Shown: positions 15,798 through 24,736 of the stretch, piece by piece | Layout of the letters: each line of letters opens with the position of its first letter | How positions within the stretch are numbered: the stretch's first letter is position 1 | NCBI RefSeq assembly: GCF_014650335.1 | Contig: NZ_BMUT01000009.1 | Location: 130,889 to 194,888 of the forward strand | Direction: 5' to 3' | DNA from: Streptomyces hiroshimensis | GTDB taxonomy: Bacteria; Actinomycetota; Actinomycetes; Streptomycetales; Streptomycetaceae | DNA length: 64,000 nt | Notes under the pieces: generated by a model | Database searches by the model: none | The model's input: only the letters and a program-made list of their open reading frames with translations | Told to the model about the DNA's origin: nothing | Translations under genes and position numbers: made by a program

Positions 15798-17558
15798 ATG
15801 ACCTCGCAGGATGCACGCACGTCCGAAACCGGCCGGGAGATCGGCTGGCACAAGGACTACGTGACCGGCTCGCGTCCGGACCTTCGGGTGCCGGTTCGGC
15901 GGGTCCACCTCACCAACGGGCAGGACGTGCAGCTGTACGACACCTCCGGCCCGTACACCGACCCGGCGATCGAGACGGACGTCCGGCGCGGCCTTCAGCC
16001 GCTCCGGGAGAACTGGATCATCGGCCGTGGTGACACCGAGGAGTACGCCGGGCGCCCGATGCGCCCGGAGGACGACGGCATCAAGCACACCTCGCCGCGC
16101 GGGGGGCTGAAGAACCTCGACGCGGTCTTCCCGGGCCGCCCGCGCCAGCCCCGCCGGGGCCGCGGCGGACAGGCCGTCACCCAGCTCGCGTACGCCCGCC
16201 GCGGTGAGATCACCGAGGAGATGGAGTACGTGGCCCTCCGGGAGAACGTCTCTCCCGAGACCGTCCGCGAGGAGATCGCGGCGGGCCGGGCGGTCCTCCC
16301 GGCCAATGTGAACCACCCGGAGATCGAGCCGATGATCATCGGCAAGAAGTTCCTGGTGAAGGTCAACGCCAACATCGGCAACTCCGCCGTCACCTCCTCC
16401 ATCGAGGAGGAGGTGGAGAAGATGACGTGGGCCACCCGCTGGGGCGCCGACACCGTCATGGACCTCTCCACCGGCCGCAACATCCACACCACGCGCGAGT
16501 GGGTGCTGCGCAACTCCCCCGTGCCGATCGGCACCGTGCCGCTCTACCAGGCCCTGGAGAAGGTCGACGGCAAGGCCGAGGAGCTCACCTGGGAGATCTA
16601 CAAGGACACGGTCATCGAGCAGGCCGAACAGGGCGTCGACTACATGACCGTGCACGCGGGCGTGCTGCTGCGCTACGTCCCGCTGACCGCCCGCCGCAAG
16701 ACCGGCATCGTCTCCCGCGGTGGTTCGATCATGGCCGCGTGGTGCCTGGCCCACCACAAGGAATCGTTCCTCTACGAGAACTTCGAGGAGCTCTGCGAGA
16801 TCCTCGCGGCCTACGACGTGACGTACTCGCTCGGCGACGGCCTGCGCCCCGGCTCCATCGCGGACGCCAACGACGAGGCGCAGTTCGCCGAGCTGAAGAC
16901 CCTCGGCGAGCTCAACACCATCGCCAAGCGCCACAACGTCCAGACGATGATCGAGGGCCCGGGCCACGTCCCGATGCACAAGATCAAGGAGAACATCGAC
17001 CTCCAGCAGGAGATCTGCGAGGAGGCGCCGTTCTACACCCTCGGCCCGCTGACGACCGACGTCGCGCCCGCGTACGACCACATCACCTCCGGCATCGGCG
17101 CCGCGATGATCGCGTGGTGGGGCACGGCGATGCTCTGCTACGTCACGCCGAAGGAGCACCTGGGCCTGCCGGACCGCGACGACGTCAAGACCGGTGTGAT
17201 CACCTACAAGATCGCCGCCCATGCCGCGGACCTCGCCAAGGGGCACCCGGGGGCGCAGGAGTGGGACGACGCGCTCTCCGACGCCCGGTTCGAATTCCGC
17301 TGGGAGGACCAGTTCAACCTGGCTCTCGACCCGGAGACGGCACGGGCCTTCCACGACGAGACGCTGCCCGCCGAGCCGGCGAAGACCGCGCATTTCTGTT
17401 CGATGTGCGGGCCGAAGTTCTGCAGCATGAAGATCTCGCAGGACATCCGGCGCGAGCACGGCGGCGACCTCGCCGTCGACCCCGAGGCCGGGATGGCGGA
17501 GAAGTCGAAGGAGTTCGCGGCGGCGGGCAACCGCGTCTATCTGCCGATCGCGGACTGA
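15798..17558 (+). CDS. thiC: Phosphomethylpyrimidine synthase ThiC
   Basis: 586-residue radical-SAM enzyme that rearranges aminoimidazole ribotide to HMP phosphate in thiamine synthesis. The C-terminal cluster motif C534-x2-C537-x4-C542 (CSMCGPKFC) binds the [4Fe-4S] cluster. Family hallmarks include GNSAVTSSIEEEVEKM, DLSTGRNIH, EGPGHVPMHKI and GPLTTDVAPAYDHITSGIG. Length is normal. ATG 15798 lies 10 nt after the riboswitch-embedded GGGAG. It is expressed alone under TPP control. Its TGA is part of a 20-bp tandem repeat. Confidence 0.98.
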   Translation: MTSQDARTSETGREIGWHKDYVTGSRPDLRVPVRRVHLTNGQDVQLYDTSGPYTDPAIETDVRRGLQPLRENWIIGRGDTEEYAGRPMRPEDDGIKHTSPRGGLKNLDAVFPGRPRQPRRGRGGQAVTQLAYARRGEITEEMEYVALRENVSPETVREEIAAGRAVLPANVNHPEIEPMIIGKKFLVKVNANIGNSAVTSSIEEEVEKMTWATRWGADTVMDLSTGRNIHTTREWVLRNSPVPIGTVPLYQALEKVDGKAEELTWEIYKDTVIEQAEQGVDYMTVHAGVLLRYVPLTARRKTGIVSRGGSIMAAWCLAHHKESFLYENFEELCEILAAYDVTYSLGDGLRPGSIADANDEAQFAELKTLGELNTIAKRHNVQTMIEGPGHVPMHKIKENIDLQQEICEEAPFYTLGPLTTDVAPAYDHITSGIGAAMIAWWGTAMLCYVTPKEHLGLPDRDDVKTGVITYKIAAHAADLAKGHPGAQEWDDALSDARFEFRWEDQFNLALDPETARAFHDETLPAEPAKTAHFCSMCGPKFCSMKISQDIRREHGGDLAVDPEAGMAEKSKEFAAAGNRVYLPIAD

Positions 17559-17620
17559 TCGGGGCTCGCGAGGGCTGGTCGGCGCTCGCGAGGAATGATC
17601 GGCGCTCGCGAGGACTGATC
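17551..17620 (+). repeat. 20-bp tandem repeat (3.5 units) spanning the thiC stop codon
   Basis: Units at 17551, 17571 and 17591 share GA/GCTGRTCGGSGCTCGCG, with a half unit at 17611-17620. The thiC TGA is at 17556-17558 in unit 1. Unit 3 has a TGA at the same position (17596-17598), and the half unit has one at 17616-17618. Confidence 0.9.
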
Positions 17621-17671
17621 CGGCAACGGACCCGGACCCGGATCCGGCCCCGGCCGCAGGCGCCCGGAGGG

Positions 17672-17694
17672 CCGCCCGGAATCACTCCGGGCGG
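17672..17694. terminator. 9-bp hairpin with the membrane-protein stop codon in its loop
   Basis: CCGCCCGGA (17672-17680) pairs perfectly with 17686-17694. The 5-nt loop holds TCA, the minus-strand stop of the next gene. It lies between two convergent genes and may terminate both. Confidence 0.6.
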
Positions 17695-18581
17695 TGGTCC
17701 GGGCCGCCGTAGTCGGGGCTGGTGAAATCGGGGCTGGTGTAACCGGCGCGGGTGCCGGAGCCGGAGTCGCTGTCGGGGCTGGTGAAGCCGGGCCGGGAAT
17801 ACCCCAGGTGGGGCGTGCGGCCATGGCCCTCACGGCGCCTGGGGACGACCGGGGCGGAGGAGCCCGGACCCCCGCCGGGACCGGCGGGGGCGTTGGCCAG
17901 GGCCTCGCGGACAAAGGGCAGCAGACCGCGGTGGATCAGGGCCTGCCGCCACGCCTCTCTGGCCCGCTCGGCGTCCTCCTGCATGCGCACCCCTCGCGCA
18001 TCACTCTCTCCGGAGGAGCCGTTGCGCAGGGCCGTGAGCACGATGCCGACCATGGCGATGAACACACCGGCGGCCGTGAGTCCGGCGAACCACCAGCCGA
18101 CGTTGACCATCGGGTCCGCCACGGCCGTGTTGGAGCCCACGGACCGCAGGACGTAGCCGATGGCCAGGAAGATCAGGGCGGCGATGCCGGCGAGGACCGG
18201 GGCCAGGACGGCCAGCACCGCTCCGGCACCCGCACCCGAGGACTCCTCCGGCTCTCCGTCCGTGGCAGCGGGGGCGGCCGCGCCGGAGGGAGCGCTTTCG
18301 GCATCGGGTGCGCCCCCGGCGCCTACGGTTTGGGGGCGTGCCGTCGCGGAGAGCGCGCGCAGTGCATCGCGCGCCCTTACGTAGTTCTGGTATTCGACTG
18401 TTGCGCAAGCCGAGATGGCGGGCATGGCGTCGATCGCCATCTCGCGCAGCTGTTCTGTATTGAGCCGCTGTCCTATCGCGGCGGCAAGTTCCGGGTCATG
18501 GTTCGCGGTACGCAGCGCCTGGTCGAGAACCCGCTCGAATTCCGGGTGGTCCTCGGCCAGCAGATGCGGAGCGCTGTTCAT
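17682..18581 (-). CDS. Two-helix membrane protein of unknown function
   Basis: 299 residues, not recognised as a named family. Residues 1-80 form a charged helical domain. A Pro/Ala/Ser linker (81-118) follows, then two membrane helices (about 121-147 and 160-185), and a cytosolic helix with EDAERAREAWRQALIHRGLLPFVREAL. A Gly/Pro/Ser-rich tail has repeats of the GFTSPD/GYTSPD type. ATG 18581 has GGGGG 6 nt upstream; ATG 18587 is too close to it. The gene looks monocistronic and is convergent with thiC. Confidence 0.7.
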   Translation of the reverse strand: MNSAPHLLAEDHPEFERVLDQALRTANHDPELAAAIGQRLNTEQLREMAIDAMPAISACATVEYQNYVRARDALRALSATARPQTVGAGGAPDAESAPSGAAAPAATDGEPEESSGAGAGAVLAVLAPVLAGIAALIFLAIGYVLRSVGSNTAVADPMVNVGWWFAGLTAAGVFIAMVGIVLTALRNGSSGESDARGVRMQEDAERAREAWRQALIHRGLLPFVREALANAPAGPGGGPGSSAPVVPRRREGHGRTPHLGYSRPGFTSPDSDSGSGTRAGYTSPDFTSPDYGGPDHRPE

Positions 18582-18769
18582 GTGCATCCCCCGATGCTCC
18601 GTAGGGCCGTGGTGCCGGCTTACACCGGGCAGTGGGCGGAAACGGAGGAGAGCCTGCTACGGATAAGCCGATGGTAGAGCCGTACCGGCGCGAGGTGACA
18701 GTGTGTTTCCCGAATTACCCCCGCGGCGGTGGAACTCCCTACCTGCCCGTCCGTCTGCCCGCTGAACCC

Positions 18770-19891
18770 TCAGTCAGCCAGAGGAAGTTGCACGACCAGC
18801 AGTTTTCCGGCCATCGTGACGCCGCCGTCCATGGCGAGGGCGAGCCCGCCGGCGTACAGGTGCGGGCCGTCCACCAGCGGCGCTCCGTCGTCCTCGGCGT
18901 CCGGCTCCTCCGTGCCGACCTCTCCCAGGAGGTAGGGGATGGGGCTGTGACCGTGCACGATCCGGCCACCGCCGTAGGTGCCCAGCAGCTCGCGCACGGC
19001 CACCGGGCCGGCGTCCTCGTCGCGGAAGGCGAAGCGCTTGGTGAACTTCCGGAAGAGGTCCCAGACCTCGTCCGGGTCGTTGCGCTGCAGGGCCTCGGTG
19101 ATCGCGTCGTTGACGTCCTCGATGGAGTCGCCGAACTCCAGGTAGGCGGTGGTGTCGGAGTGCACCAGCAGGTGCCCGTCCTCCTCCGCCATGGCGTCGA
19201 GCCGGGACATCCACTGCAGGTGGTGGTCCTCCAGGCGCTCCATGTCGGAGCGCTGGCCGCCGTTGAGCAGCCAGGCCGCCTGGAAGGAGGCCGTGCCGGC
19301 GCCCGAGTTGACCGGCGTGTCGGCGAACCGCTTCGCGCCGATGATCAGCAGCTCGTGGTTGCCCATGAGGGCCTTGCAGTAGCCGCCCGCCGCCGCGGCC
19401 TCGGCCGACAGCCGCATGACGAGGTCGATCACGCCGACGCCGTCCGGGCCGCGGTCGGTGAAGTCGCCGAGGAACCACAGCCGGGCGTTGCCCGCGGCCC
19501 AGTGGCCCGCCTCGTCGATGAGGCCCTCCGCGGCCAGCGCCTCGTAGAGCTCGTCCAGATAGCCGTGGACGTCGCCCACGACGTAGAGCGGGCCCAGGCC
19601 GGGCCGCTGCGGGGCCGGCGGGTGCGGATCGGTGAGCGGGGTCAGCTCGACCGTCGGGACGTCCTGAGGGGCCCTCTGGGGGGCGCTACGGCCGATCACC
19701 GGAAGGTCCCGCGCGGTCGGGGTGTAGCCGTCGGGGGCGTCCATGGGCGGCTGTACGGGGGGCGCGGACTGTGCGTACGGCGCCATGGGGCCCGGGGCCA
19801 CGGGAGGCGCAGGAGGCGCGGCGTAGCCGGGGAAGGGCGGGATCCCCGCCGTGTGCCGTGCCGCGGGTCCTTGACCGGCCCCCTGAGTCAT
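18770..19891 (-). CDS. Metallophosphoesterase (calcineurin-like)
   Basis: 373 residues. A Pro/Ala-rich disordered N-terminus (1-98) precedes a metallophosphatase core with GDVHG (106-110), GDFTDRG (142-148), GNHE (177-180) and a late HGHS motif, together giving the usual two-metal ligand set. The protein resembles the PPP-type/ApaH-like group more than cyclic nucleotide phosphodiesterases. The substrate is unknown. ATG 19891 has GGAGGGG just upstream and is preferred over 19921. It is not obviously in an operon. Confidence 0.88.
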   Translation of the reverse strand: MTQGAGQGPAARHTAGIPPFPGYAAPPAPPVAPGPMAPYAQSAPPVQPPMDAPDGYTPTARDLPVIGRSAPQRAPQDVPTVELTPLTDPHPPAPQRPGLGPLYVVGDVHGYLDELYEALAAEGLIDEAGHWAAGNARLWFLGDFTDRGPDGVGVIDLVMRLSAEAAAAGGYCKALMGNHELLIIGAKRFADTPVNSGAGTASFQAAWLLNGGQRSDMERLEDHHLQWMSRLDAMAEEDGHLLVHSDTTAYLEFGDSIEDVNDAITEALQRNDPDEVWDLFRKFTKRFAFRDEDAGPVAVRELLGTYGGGRIVHGHSPIPYLLGEVGTEEPDAEDDGAPLVDGPHLYAGGLALAMDGGVTMAGKLLVVQLPLAD

Positions 19892-20245
19892 CGACCCCTC
19901 CACCATCGCGCCGCCGTGCACCTTGTGGACCTTGCCTGGTCGACGGCGGTCCGTGGTGTCGTGCGCCCATCATAGGAATGACCGTCGCGGCTTGTGACGC
20001 ACCAGGGGCCGCGAATCGGGGCAGGAGAGTGCGCACGACGGGTTTTTCTCCCCAATTGAGCCATTCGCCCGGGCGCTGTGCGCCCCCCGAGCGCCCTCCC
20101 GCCGACCCGCTGACGGCGGTGGAGGCGGGGAACGGCGCGTTGACCGGGAGACGGACGGCGGCGGCCGGAGGGTGCCCGGCGCCGCCGCCCGGCATCTGCG
20201 ACCGCCGGAAGCGGCGGCGCCCGGGTCGGACGTGGAGCTTCCGGA
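19892..20245. other. 354-bp gap: promoter of the phosphoesterase and hairpins after the LacI gene
   Basis: No gene is supported. A plus-strand open frame (19771-20274) is antisense shadow. The left part (19960-20060) is less GC-rich and should hold the phosphoesterase promoter. The right part has G/C hairpins, for example GCGGCGGCCGG pairing imperfectly with CCGGCGCCGCCGC around 20157-20189, and CCGCC/GGCGG around 20203-20218. These could end the LacI-gene transcript. Confidence 0.45.
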
Positions 20246-21355
20246 TCAGCCGGCGGGGCTGCGCGGCGCGCTGACCGTGGTGCGGGGCGGCCGGCGCTGG
20301 GAGGAGGTGCGGACGATCAGCTCGGTCGGTATCACCTGCTCGACCGGCCGGCCGCTGTCCAGCCCCTCGATGGCGTCGATGAGGAGCTGGACCACCGCGG
20401 TGCCGATGCGCCGCGGCTTGAGAGAGAGCGTGGTGATGGGCGGCTCGGTGGTGGCGTAGACCGTGGACTCGCTGCAGCAGACGAGCAGCAGGTCGTCCGG
20501 GACGCGCAGCCCGTAGCGGCGGGCGGCGGCCAGCAGGTCGGTGCCGTTGGGGTCGAACAGGCCGTACACCGCGTCGGGCCGGTCCGGGCGGGCGAGCAGC
20601 CGGTCGGCCGCGACGGCGCCGGCGCAGGGGTCGTGGGCGGGGTACTTCTCGTAGACCGGATCCTGGCCGACCCGCTCGCACCAGTGCAGGTAGGCGTGGG
20701 TGGAGAGCCGGGTGTAGGTGTCGGTGCTGGTGCCCGTCAGCAGGCCGATGCGGCGGGCTCCGGCGGCCGCGAGGTGGTCGAGGATGCCGAGGACGGCGGC
20801 CTCGTGGTCGTTGTCCACCCACGCGGTGACGGGAAGGGTGCCGGCGGGGCGCCCGTCGGAGACGACGGGGATGCCCTGGCGGACGAGGTCGGAGACCACG
20901 GGGTCGTGGTCGGAGGGGTCGATGACGACGGTGCCGTCGAGGGCGACGTTGGACCACACGTCGTGACGGGAGGTGGCGGGGAGGATGACCAGGGCGTAGC
21001 CGCGGGCCAGCGCGGCGGAGGTGGCCGCCCGGGCCATCTCGGCGAAGTAGGCGAATTCGGTGAAGGTGAAAGGTTCATCCCCGTACGTGGTCACCGTCAG
21101 GCCGATGAGGCCGGACTTGCCGGTACGGAGGGTGCGGGCCGCGGCGGACGGGCGATAGCCCAGCCGGTCTGCGACCTCGCGGACATGGCGGCGGGTCGCG
21201 TCCGGTAGCCGGCCCTTGCCGTTGAGCGCGTCGGAGACGGTCGTGATCGAAACCCCGGCGGCGGCGGCCACGTCGCGGATGCCCGCGCGTCCATGCCGGC
21301 TGCCCCTGCGGGATGGTTCCGCCCGGCTCACCTGATGCTTCCCTGCTGCTGTCAT
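20246..21355 (-). CDS. LacI-family transcriptional regulator
   Basis: 369 residues. The LacI HTH and hinge (about 24-75) read GIRDVAAAAGVSITTVSDALNGKG, then TRRHVREVADRLGYRPSAAARTLRTG. A periplasmic-binding-like sugar domain follows to about 350. The start is ATG 21355; the extension to 21586 is not family-like. It is divergent from the HisC-like gene, 378 bp away. No sugar gene is adjacent, so the ligand is open. Confidence 0.9.
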   Translation of the reverse strand: MTAAGKHQVSRAEPSRRGSRHGRAGIRDVAAAAGVSITTVSDALNGKGRLPDATRRHVREVADRLGYRPSAAARTLRTGKSGLIGLTVTTYGDEPFTFTEFAYFAEMARAATSAALARGYALVILPATSRHDVWSNVALDGTVVIDPSDHDPVVSDLVRQGIPVVSDGRPAGTLPVTAWVDNDHEAAVLGILDHLAAAGARRIGLLTGTSTDTYTRLSTHAYLHWCERVGQDPVYEKYPAHDPCAGAVAADRLLARPDRPDAVYGLFDPNGTDLLAAARRYGLRVPDDLLLVCCSESTVYATTEPPITTLSLKPRRIGTAVVQLLIDAIEGLDSGRPVEQVIPTELIVRTSSQRRPPRTTVSAPRSPAG

Positions 21356-21733
21356 GGCGAGCCGATAGTAGGGCTCGGGTGGTCCGTTGGCAGGGCGGCA
21401 TATTTGACTGTTGACAGGCACGTTTCTGCAAGAGGAATTCCCTTCAATGACCATGGAAACGCAGCCTGTTGGACCCTTCGGCGGGGTGCCGAAGGCCTGT
21501 GGCATATCCGCACCTGGTGAATGGTCCAGGTCTCGAAGAGGTCTCAACTCACCTTCATGGGGGATGCGCGCCACGGCGCCCGCCACCGGCGCACGCCATT
21601 TACGGAAGCGCTCCCCCTGCTCTGGACGCCGACCCGGTGAATCCTCTTAAGGTGTGCAGTATTCATGTCCGCTATTCGTGTGCGGTCCGTCCCGTGCGGC
21701 CGCGAGCGCACGGGATGTCGAGGAGGACCTGCG
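21356..21733. other. 378-bp divergent gap between LacI regulator and hisC-like gene
   Basis: Non-coding. A clean 8-bp hairpin CCTTCGGC/GCCGAAGG lies at 21475-21495. TTGACA occurs at 21411-21416, but no good -10 follows at 16-18 bp. No TGGAAACGCTTCCA-type LacI operator is seen. The last 15 bases contain AGGAGGA, the hisC ribosome site. Promoters in both directions are expected but not pinned down. Confidence 0.5.
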
Positions 21734-22813
21734 GTGACCGAGAAGACCCCGAAGCTGCGCGCCGCGCTGGACGGCGTGCCGACCTACAAGCCGGGCAAGC
21801 CCGCCGCTGCCGACGGCCCGGTCGCGTACAAGCTGTCCTCCAACGAGAACCCGTATCCGCCGCTGCCGGGCGTGCTGGAGAAGGCCGTCGCCGTGACGGG
21901 ATCCTTCAACCGCTACCCCGACATGGCCTGTGCCGGCCTGATGGCCGAGCTGGCCGAGCGCTTCTCGGTGCCCGTCTCCCACCTGGCCACCGGCACCGGC
22001 TCGGTGGGCGTGGCCCAGCAGCTGGTGCAGGCCACGGCCGGCCCCGGCGACGAGGTGATCTACGCCTGGCGGTCCTTCGAGGCGTACCCGATCATCACGC
22101 AGGTCTCCGGTGCCACGCCGGTGCAGGTCCCGCTGACCGGTGACGACGTCCACGACCTGGAGGCGATGCTGGCGGCGGTCACAGACCGGACCCGGCTGAT
22201 CTTCGTCTGCAACCCCAACAACCCCACGGGCACCGTGGTGCACCGGGCCGAGCTGGAGTCCTTCCTGGACCGGGTGCCCTCCGACATCCTGGTGGTCCTC
22301 GACGAGGCGTACATCGAGTTCGTCCGCGACCCCGAGTTCCCGAACGGGCTCGACCTCTACCGGGACCGGCCGAACGTCTGCGTGCTGCGGACCTTCTCCA
22401 AGGCGTACGGCCTGGCCGGCCTCCGGGTGGGCTTCGCGGTGGCCCACGAGCCGGTGGCGGCGGCGCTGCGCAAGACGGCCGTCCCGTTCGGCGTGAGCCA
22501 GATCGCCCAGGAGGCGGCCGTCGCCTCGCTGCGCAGCGAGGACGCCCTGCGCGAGCGGGTGGACGCGCTGGTGGCCGAGCGTGCGCGGGTCGTCGAGGCG
22601 CTGGCCGGCCAGGGCTGGACGGTGGCGCGGACGCAGGCGAACTTCGTCTGGCTGCGGCTCGGGGACCGGGCGCTCGACTTCGCGGGGGCGTGCGAGCGGG
22701 CCGGGGTGATCGTGCGGCCGTTCGCCGGTGAGGGCGTGCGGGTGACGATCGGTGAGACCGAGGCGAACGACATCTTCGTGCGTGTGGCGGAGGAGTTCCG
22801 CAAGGAGCTCTGA
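21734..22813 (+). CDS. hisC: HisC-like aminotransferase (histidinol-phosphate / aromatic)
   Basis: 359-residue class I/II PLP aminotransferase. It has SNENP (36-40), NPNNPTG (160-166), D190/Y193 around the PLP ring and the Schiff-base lysine K223 in FSKAYGLAGLRVG. It is most like the HisC/Pat group, which transfers from glutamate to imidazole-acetol phosphate or arylpyruvates. No his genes are near, so an aromatic (phenylalanine) role is as likely as histidine. GTG 21734 follows AGGAGGA by 6 nt; the longer ATG frame at 21665 lacks a ribosome site. Confidence 0.88.
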   Translation: MTEKTPKLRAALDGVPTYKPGKPAAADGPVAYKLSSNENPYPPLPGVLEKAVAVTGSFNRYPDMACAGLMAELAERFSVPVSHLATGTGSVGVAQQLVQATAGPGDEVIYAWRSFEAYPIITQVSGATPVQVPLTGDDVHDLEAMLAAVTDRTRLIFVCNPNNPTGTVVHRAELESFLDRVPSDILVVLDEAYIEFVRDPEFPNGLDLYRDRPNVCVLRTFSKAYGLAGLRVGFAVAHEPVAAALRKTAVPFGVSQIAQEAAVASLRSEDALRERVDALVAERARVVEALAGQGWTVARTQANFVWLRLGDRALDFAGACERAGVIVRPFAGEGVRVTIGETEANDIFVRVAEEFRKEL

Positions 22814-22863
22814 GCGAGCGGGCCCTTCGGCCCCGGCGTGAGTGGGCCTTCCGGCCCCGGCTG
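22811..22863 (+). repeat. Imperfect 25-28-bp duplication starting at the hisC stop codon
   Basis: 22811-22838 and 22839-22863 share TGAG, GGGCC, TTC and GGCCCCGGC in order, with one 3-nt length difference. The first copy begins with the real TGA, and the second begins with TGA again. Confidence 0.7.
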
Positions 22864-22869
22864 TTTCGG

Positions 22870-22910
22870 CGCCGCGCACCCCGGGTGGGGTGCGCGGCGT
22901 TCGTGTGTTT
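22870..22910 (+). terminator. Terminator after the hisC-like gene
   Basis: A perfect 13-bp stem, CGCCGCGCACCCC (22870-22882) with 22887-22899, a GGGT loop, then a T-rich TTCGTGTGTTT tail. It separates hisC from the cyd operon. Confidence 0.88.
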
Positions 22911-22994
22911 CGGGGGCGGCTTGTCCGAGGGCCGGGCGGCGGGCGCTAGGGCCGAAGGGGGTACCCCCCTGACTTGGCCGAAAAGCCGGTGCGC

Positions 22995-23027
22995 CATAAT
23001 GCTTGTGAATGTGAACGCGTTCACAAG
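22995..23027 (+). promoter_or_regulatory. cydA promoter with Rex-type redox operator
   Basis: TGTGAACGCGTTCACA (23010-23025) is a perfect 16-bp palindrome that equals the Streptomyces Rex operator consensus. A second left half-site TGTGAA directly precedes it (23004-23009), and the outer arms CTTGTGAA/TTCACAAG (23002-23009, 23020-23027) form another register. CATAAT (22995-23000) is a good -10, so the operator would lie over the start of transcription. By family knowledge Rex represses cyd at low NADH/NAD+ and releases when oxygen limits respiration. Confidence 0.93.
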
Positions 23028-23119
23028 CGCGCCCTATTGTCCCGCTTCACCTGGGGCATACAGGTGCATAACGCCGACGACCTGTGTCGCCGGCGACGCG
23101 AGAGGCAAGGAGAGACCGA

Positions 23120-24697
23120 GTGAATCTGGCTTTGGCTCCTGAGACGCTGGCCCGCTGGCAGTTCGGCATCACGACCGTCTACCACTTTCTCTTCGTCCCG
23201 CTCACGATCAGCCTTGCCGCGATCACCGCCGGGCTGGAGACCGCCTGGGTCCGCACCGGCAAGGAGAAGTACTTCCACGCCACGAAGTTCTGGGGAAAGC
23301 TCTTCCTCATCAACATCGCGATGGGCGTGGTCACCGGCATCGTGCAGGAGTTCCAGTTCGGTATGAACTGGTCGGACTACTCCCGCTTCGTCGGGGACGT
23401 CTTCGGGGCCCCGCTCGCGATGGAGGCCCTGCTGGCCTTCTTCTTCGAGTCGACCTTCATCGGGCTGTGGATCTTCGGCTGGGACAAGCTGCCGAAGAAG
23501 ATCCACTGTGCGTGCATCTGGATCGTCGCCGTCGGCACGCTGCTGTCCTCGTACTTCATCCTCGCCGCGAACTCCTGGATGCAGCACCCCATCGGCTACG
23601 CCGTCGACAAGGCGACCGGCAAGGCGCACCTGACCGACATCTGGGCCGTGCTGACGCAGAACACCACGCTCGTCGTCGTCTTCCACACCCTCACCGCGGC
23701 CTTCCTCACCGGCGGCGCCTTCATCGTCGGCATCGCCTCCTTCCACCTGTGGCGCGCCAAGCGCAAGCAGCTCAGGGGCGAGGAGCTGGGCGACAAGCAG
23801 CGCAAGCAGGTGGGCGCGATGCGGACCTCGCTGCGCGTCGGCCTGACGGTGGCGGTGATCGCCGGCCTGGGCACCGCGATCAGCGGCGACGAGCTCGGCA
23901 AGGTGATGTTCGAGCAGCAGCCGATGAAGATGGCCGCGGCCGAGGCGCTGTGGGAGACCAAGGCGCCGGCACCGTTCTCGGTCTTCGCCGTCGGCGACGT
24001 CTCCAAGGGCCACAACAGCGTCGAGATAGAGATCCCGGGCCTGCTCTCCTTCCTCGCCCACAACAACTTCACCGAGGCCGTCCCCGGCATCAACGACATC
24101 GCCGCCCAGGAGGCCGCGCGCTACGGCGGCGATCCCGAGGACTACATCCCCAGCATCTTCATGACCTTCTGGGGCTTCCGGCTCATGATCGGCTTCGGGA
24201 TGACCTCCTTCGTCGCCGCGCTGATCGGGCTGTGGACCACCCGCAAGAAGTTCTGGCTCGCGCCCGAGTTCCGCACCGGCGAGAACGAGGTCCCGCGGCT
24301 GATGCTGACCAGGACCCGCGAGATGAGCCCCTTCTTCACCGCCTGGTCCTGGCGGATCGGCATCCTCACCATGGGCTTCCCGCTGATCGCCAACTCCTTC
24401 GGCTGGATCTTCACCGAGATGGGCCGCCAGCCCTGGGGCGTCTACGGGCTGATGAAGACCGCCGACGCGGTGTCGCCCGGCGTCAGCCAGGGCGAGGTGC
24501 TCACCTCCATGGGCGTCTTCACCCTGCTGTACGGGGTGCTCGCCGTCGTCGAGGTCAAGCTGCTCGTGAAGTACGCCAAGGCCGGACCGGACACCGACGA
24601 GAAGCCGCCCGCGAAGGACCCCCGGCTGCGGCTGCCCTCCGGCGGCGCGGGCGAGAGCCCCGAGGACGCCGACAAGCCGCTGACCTTCGCCTACTGA
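23120..24697 (+). CDS. cydA: Cytochrome bd oxidase subunit I (CydA)
   Basis: 525-residue membrane subunit that oxidises quinol and holds hemes b558, b595 and d. H22 (YHFLFVPLT), H189 (VVFHTLTAAF) and M356 (FRLMIG) match the heme ligands of E. coli CydA H19, H186 and M393. GRQPW (435-439) is the conserved motif of the Q-loop side. About nine helices are seen. GTG 23120 with AAGGAGAGA upstream gives the conserved N-terminus. It is first gene of the cydABCD unit behind the Rex operator. Confidence 0.97.
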   Translation: MNLALAPETLARWQFGITTVYHFLFVPLTISLAAITAGLETAWVRTGKEKYFHATKFWGKLFLINIAMGVVTGIVQEFQFGMNWSDYSRFVGDVFGAPLAMEALLAFFFESTFIGLWIFGWDKLPKKIHCACIWIVAVGTLLSSYFILAANSWMQHPIGYAVDKATGKAHLTDIWAVLTQNTTLVVVFHTLTAAFLTGGAFIVGIASFHLWRAKRKQLRGEELGDKQRKQVGAMRTSLRVGLTVAVIAGLGTAISGDELGKVMFEQQPMKMAAAEALWETKAPAPFSVFAVGDVSKGHNSVEIEIPGLLSFLAHNNFTEAVPGINDIAAQEAARYGGDPEDYIPSIFMTFWGFRLMIGFGMTSFVAALIGLWTTRKKFWLAPEFRTGENEVPRLMLTRTREMSPFFTAWSWRIGILTMGFPLIANSFGWIFTEMGRQPWGVYGLMKTADAVSPGVSQGEVLTSMGVFTLLYGVLAVVEVKLLVKYAKAGPDTDEKPPAKDPRLRLPSGGAGESPEDADKPLTFAY

Positions 24698-24736
24698 CGC
24701 GCTCGCCCGCTGAAGCGGCGGAACGGAGAACCGACC

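Larger units (their letters stand above)
22814..23119 (+). other. 306-bp gap: hisC terminator, then cydA promoter and Rex operator
   Basis: The left half holds the stop-associated duplication and a 13-bp terminator hairpin. The middle is G/C-rich without features. The right half has a CATAAT -10, the Rex-type palindrome and the cydA ribosome site. No gene is supported. Confidence 0.75.
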
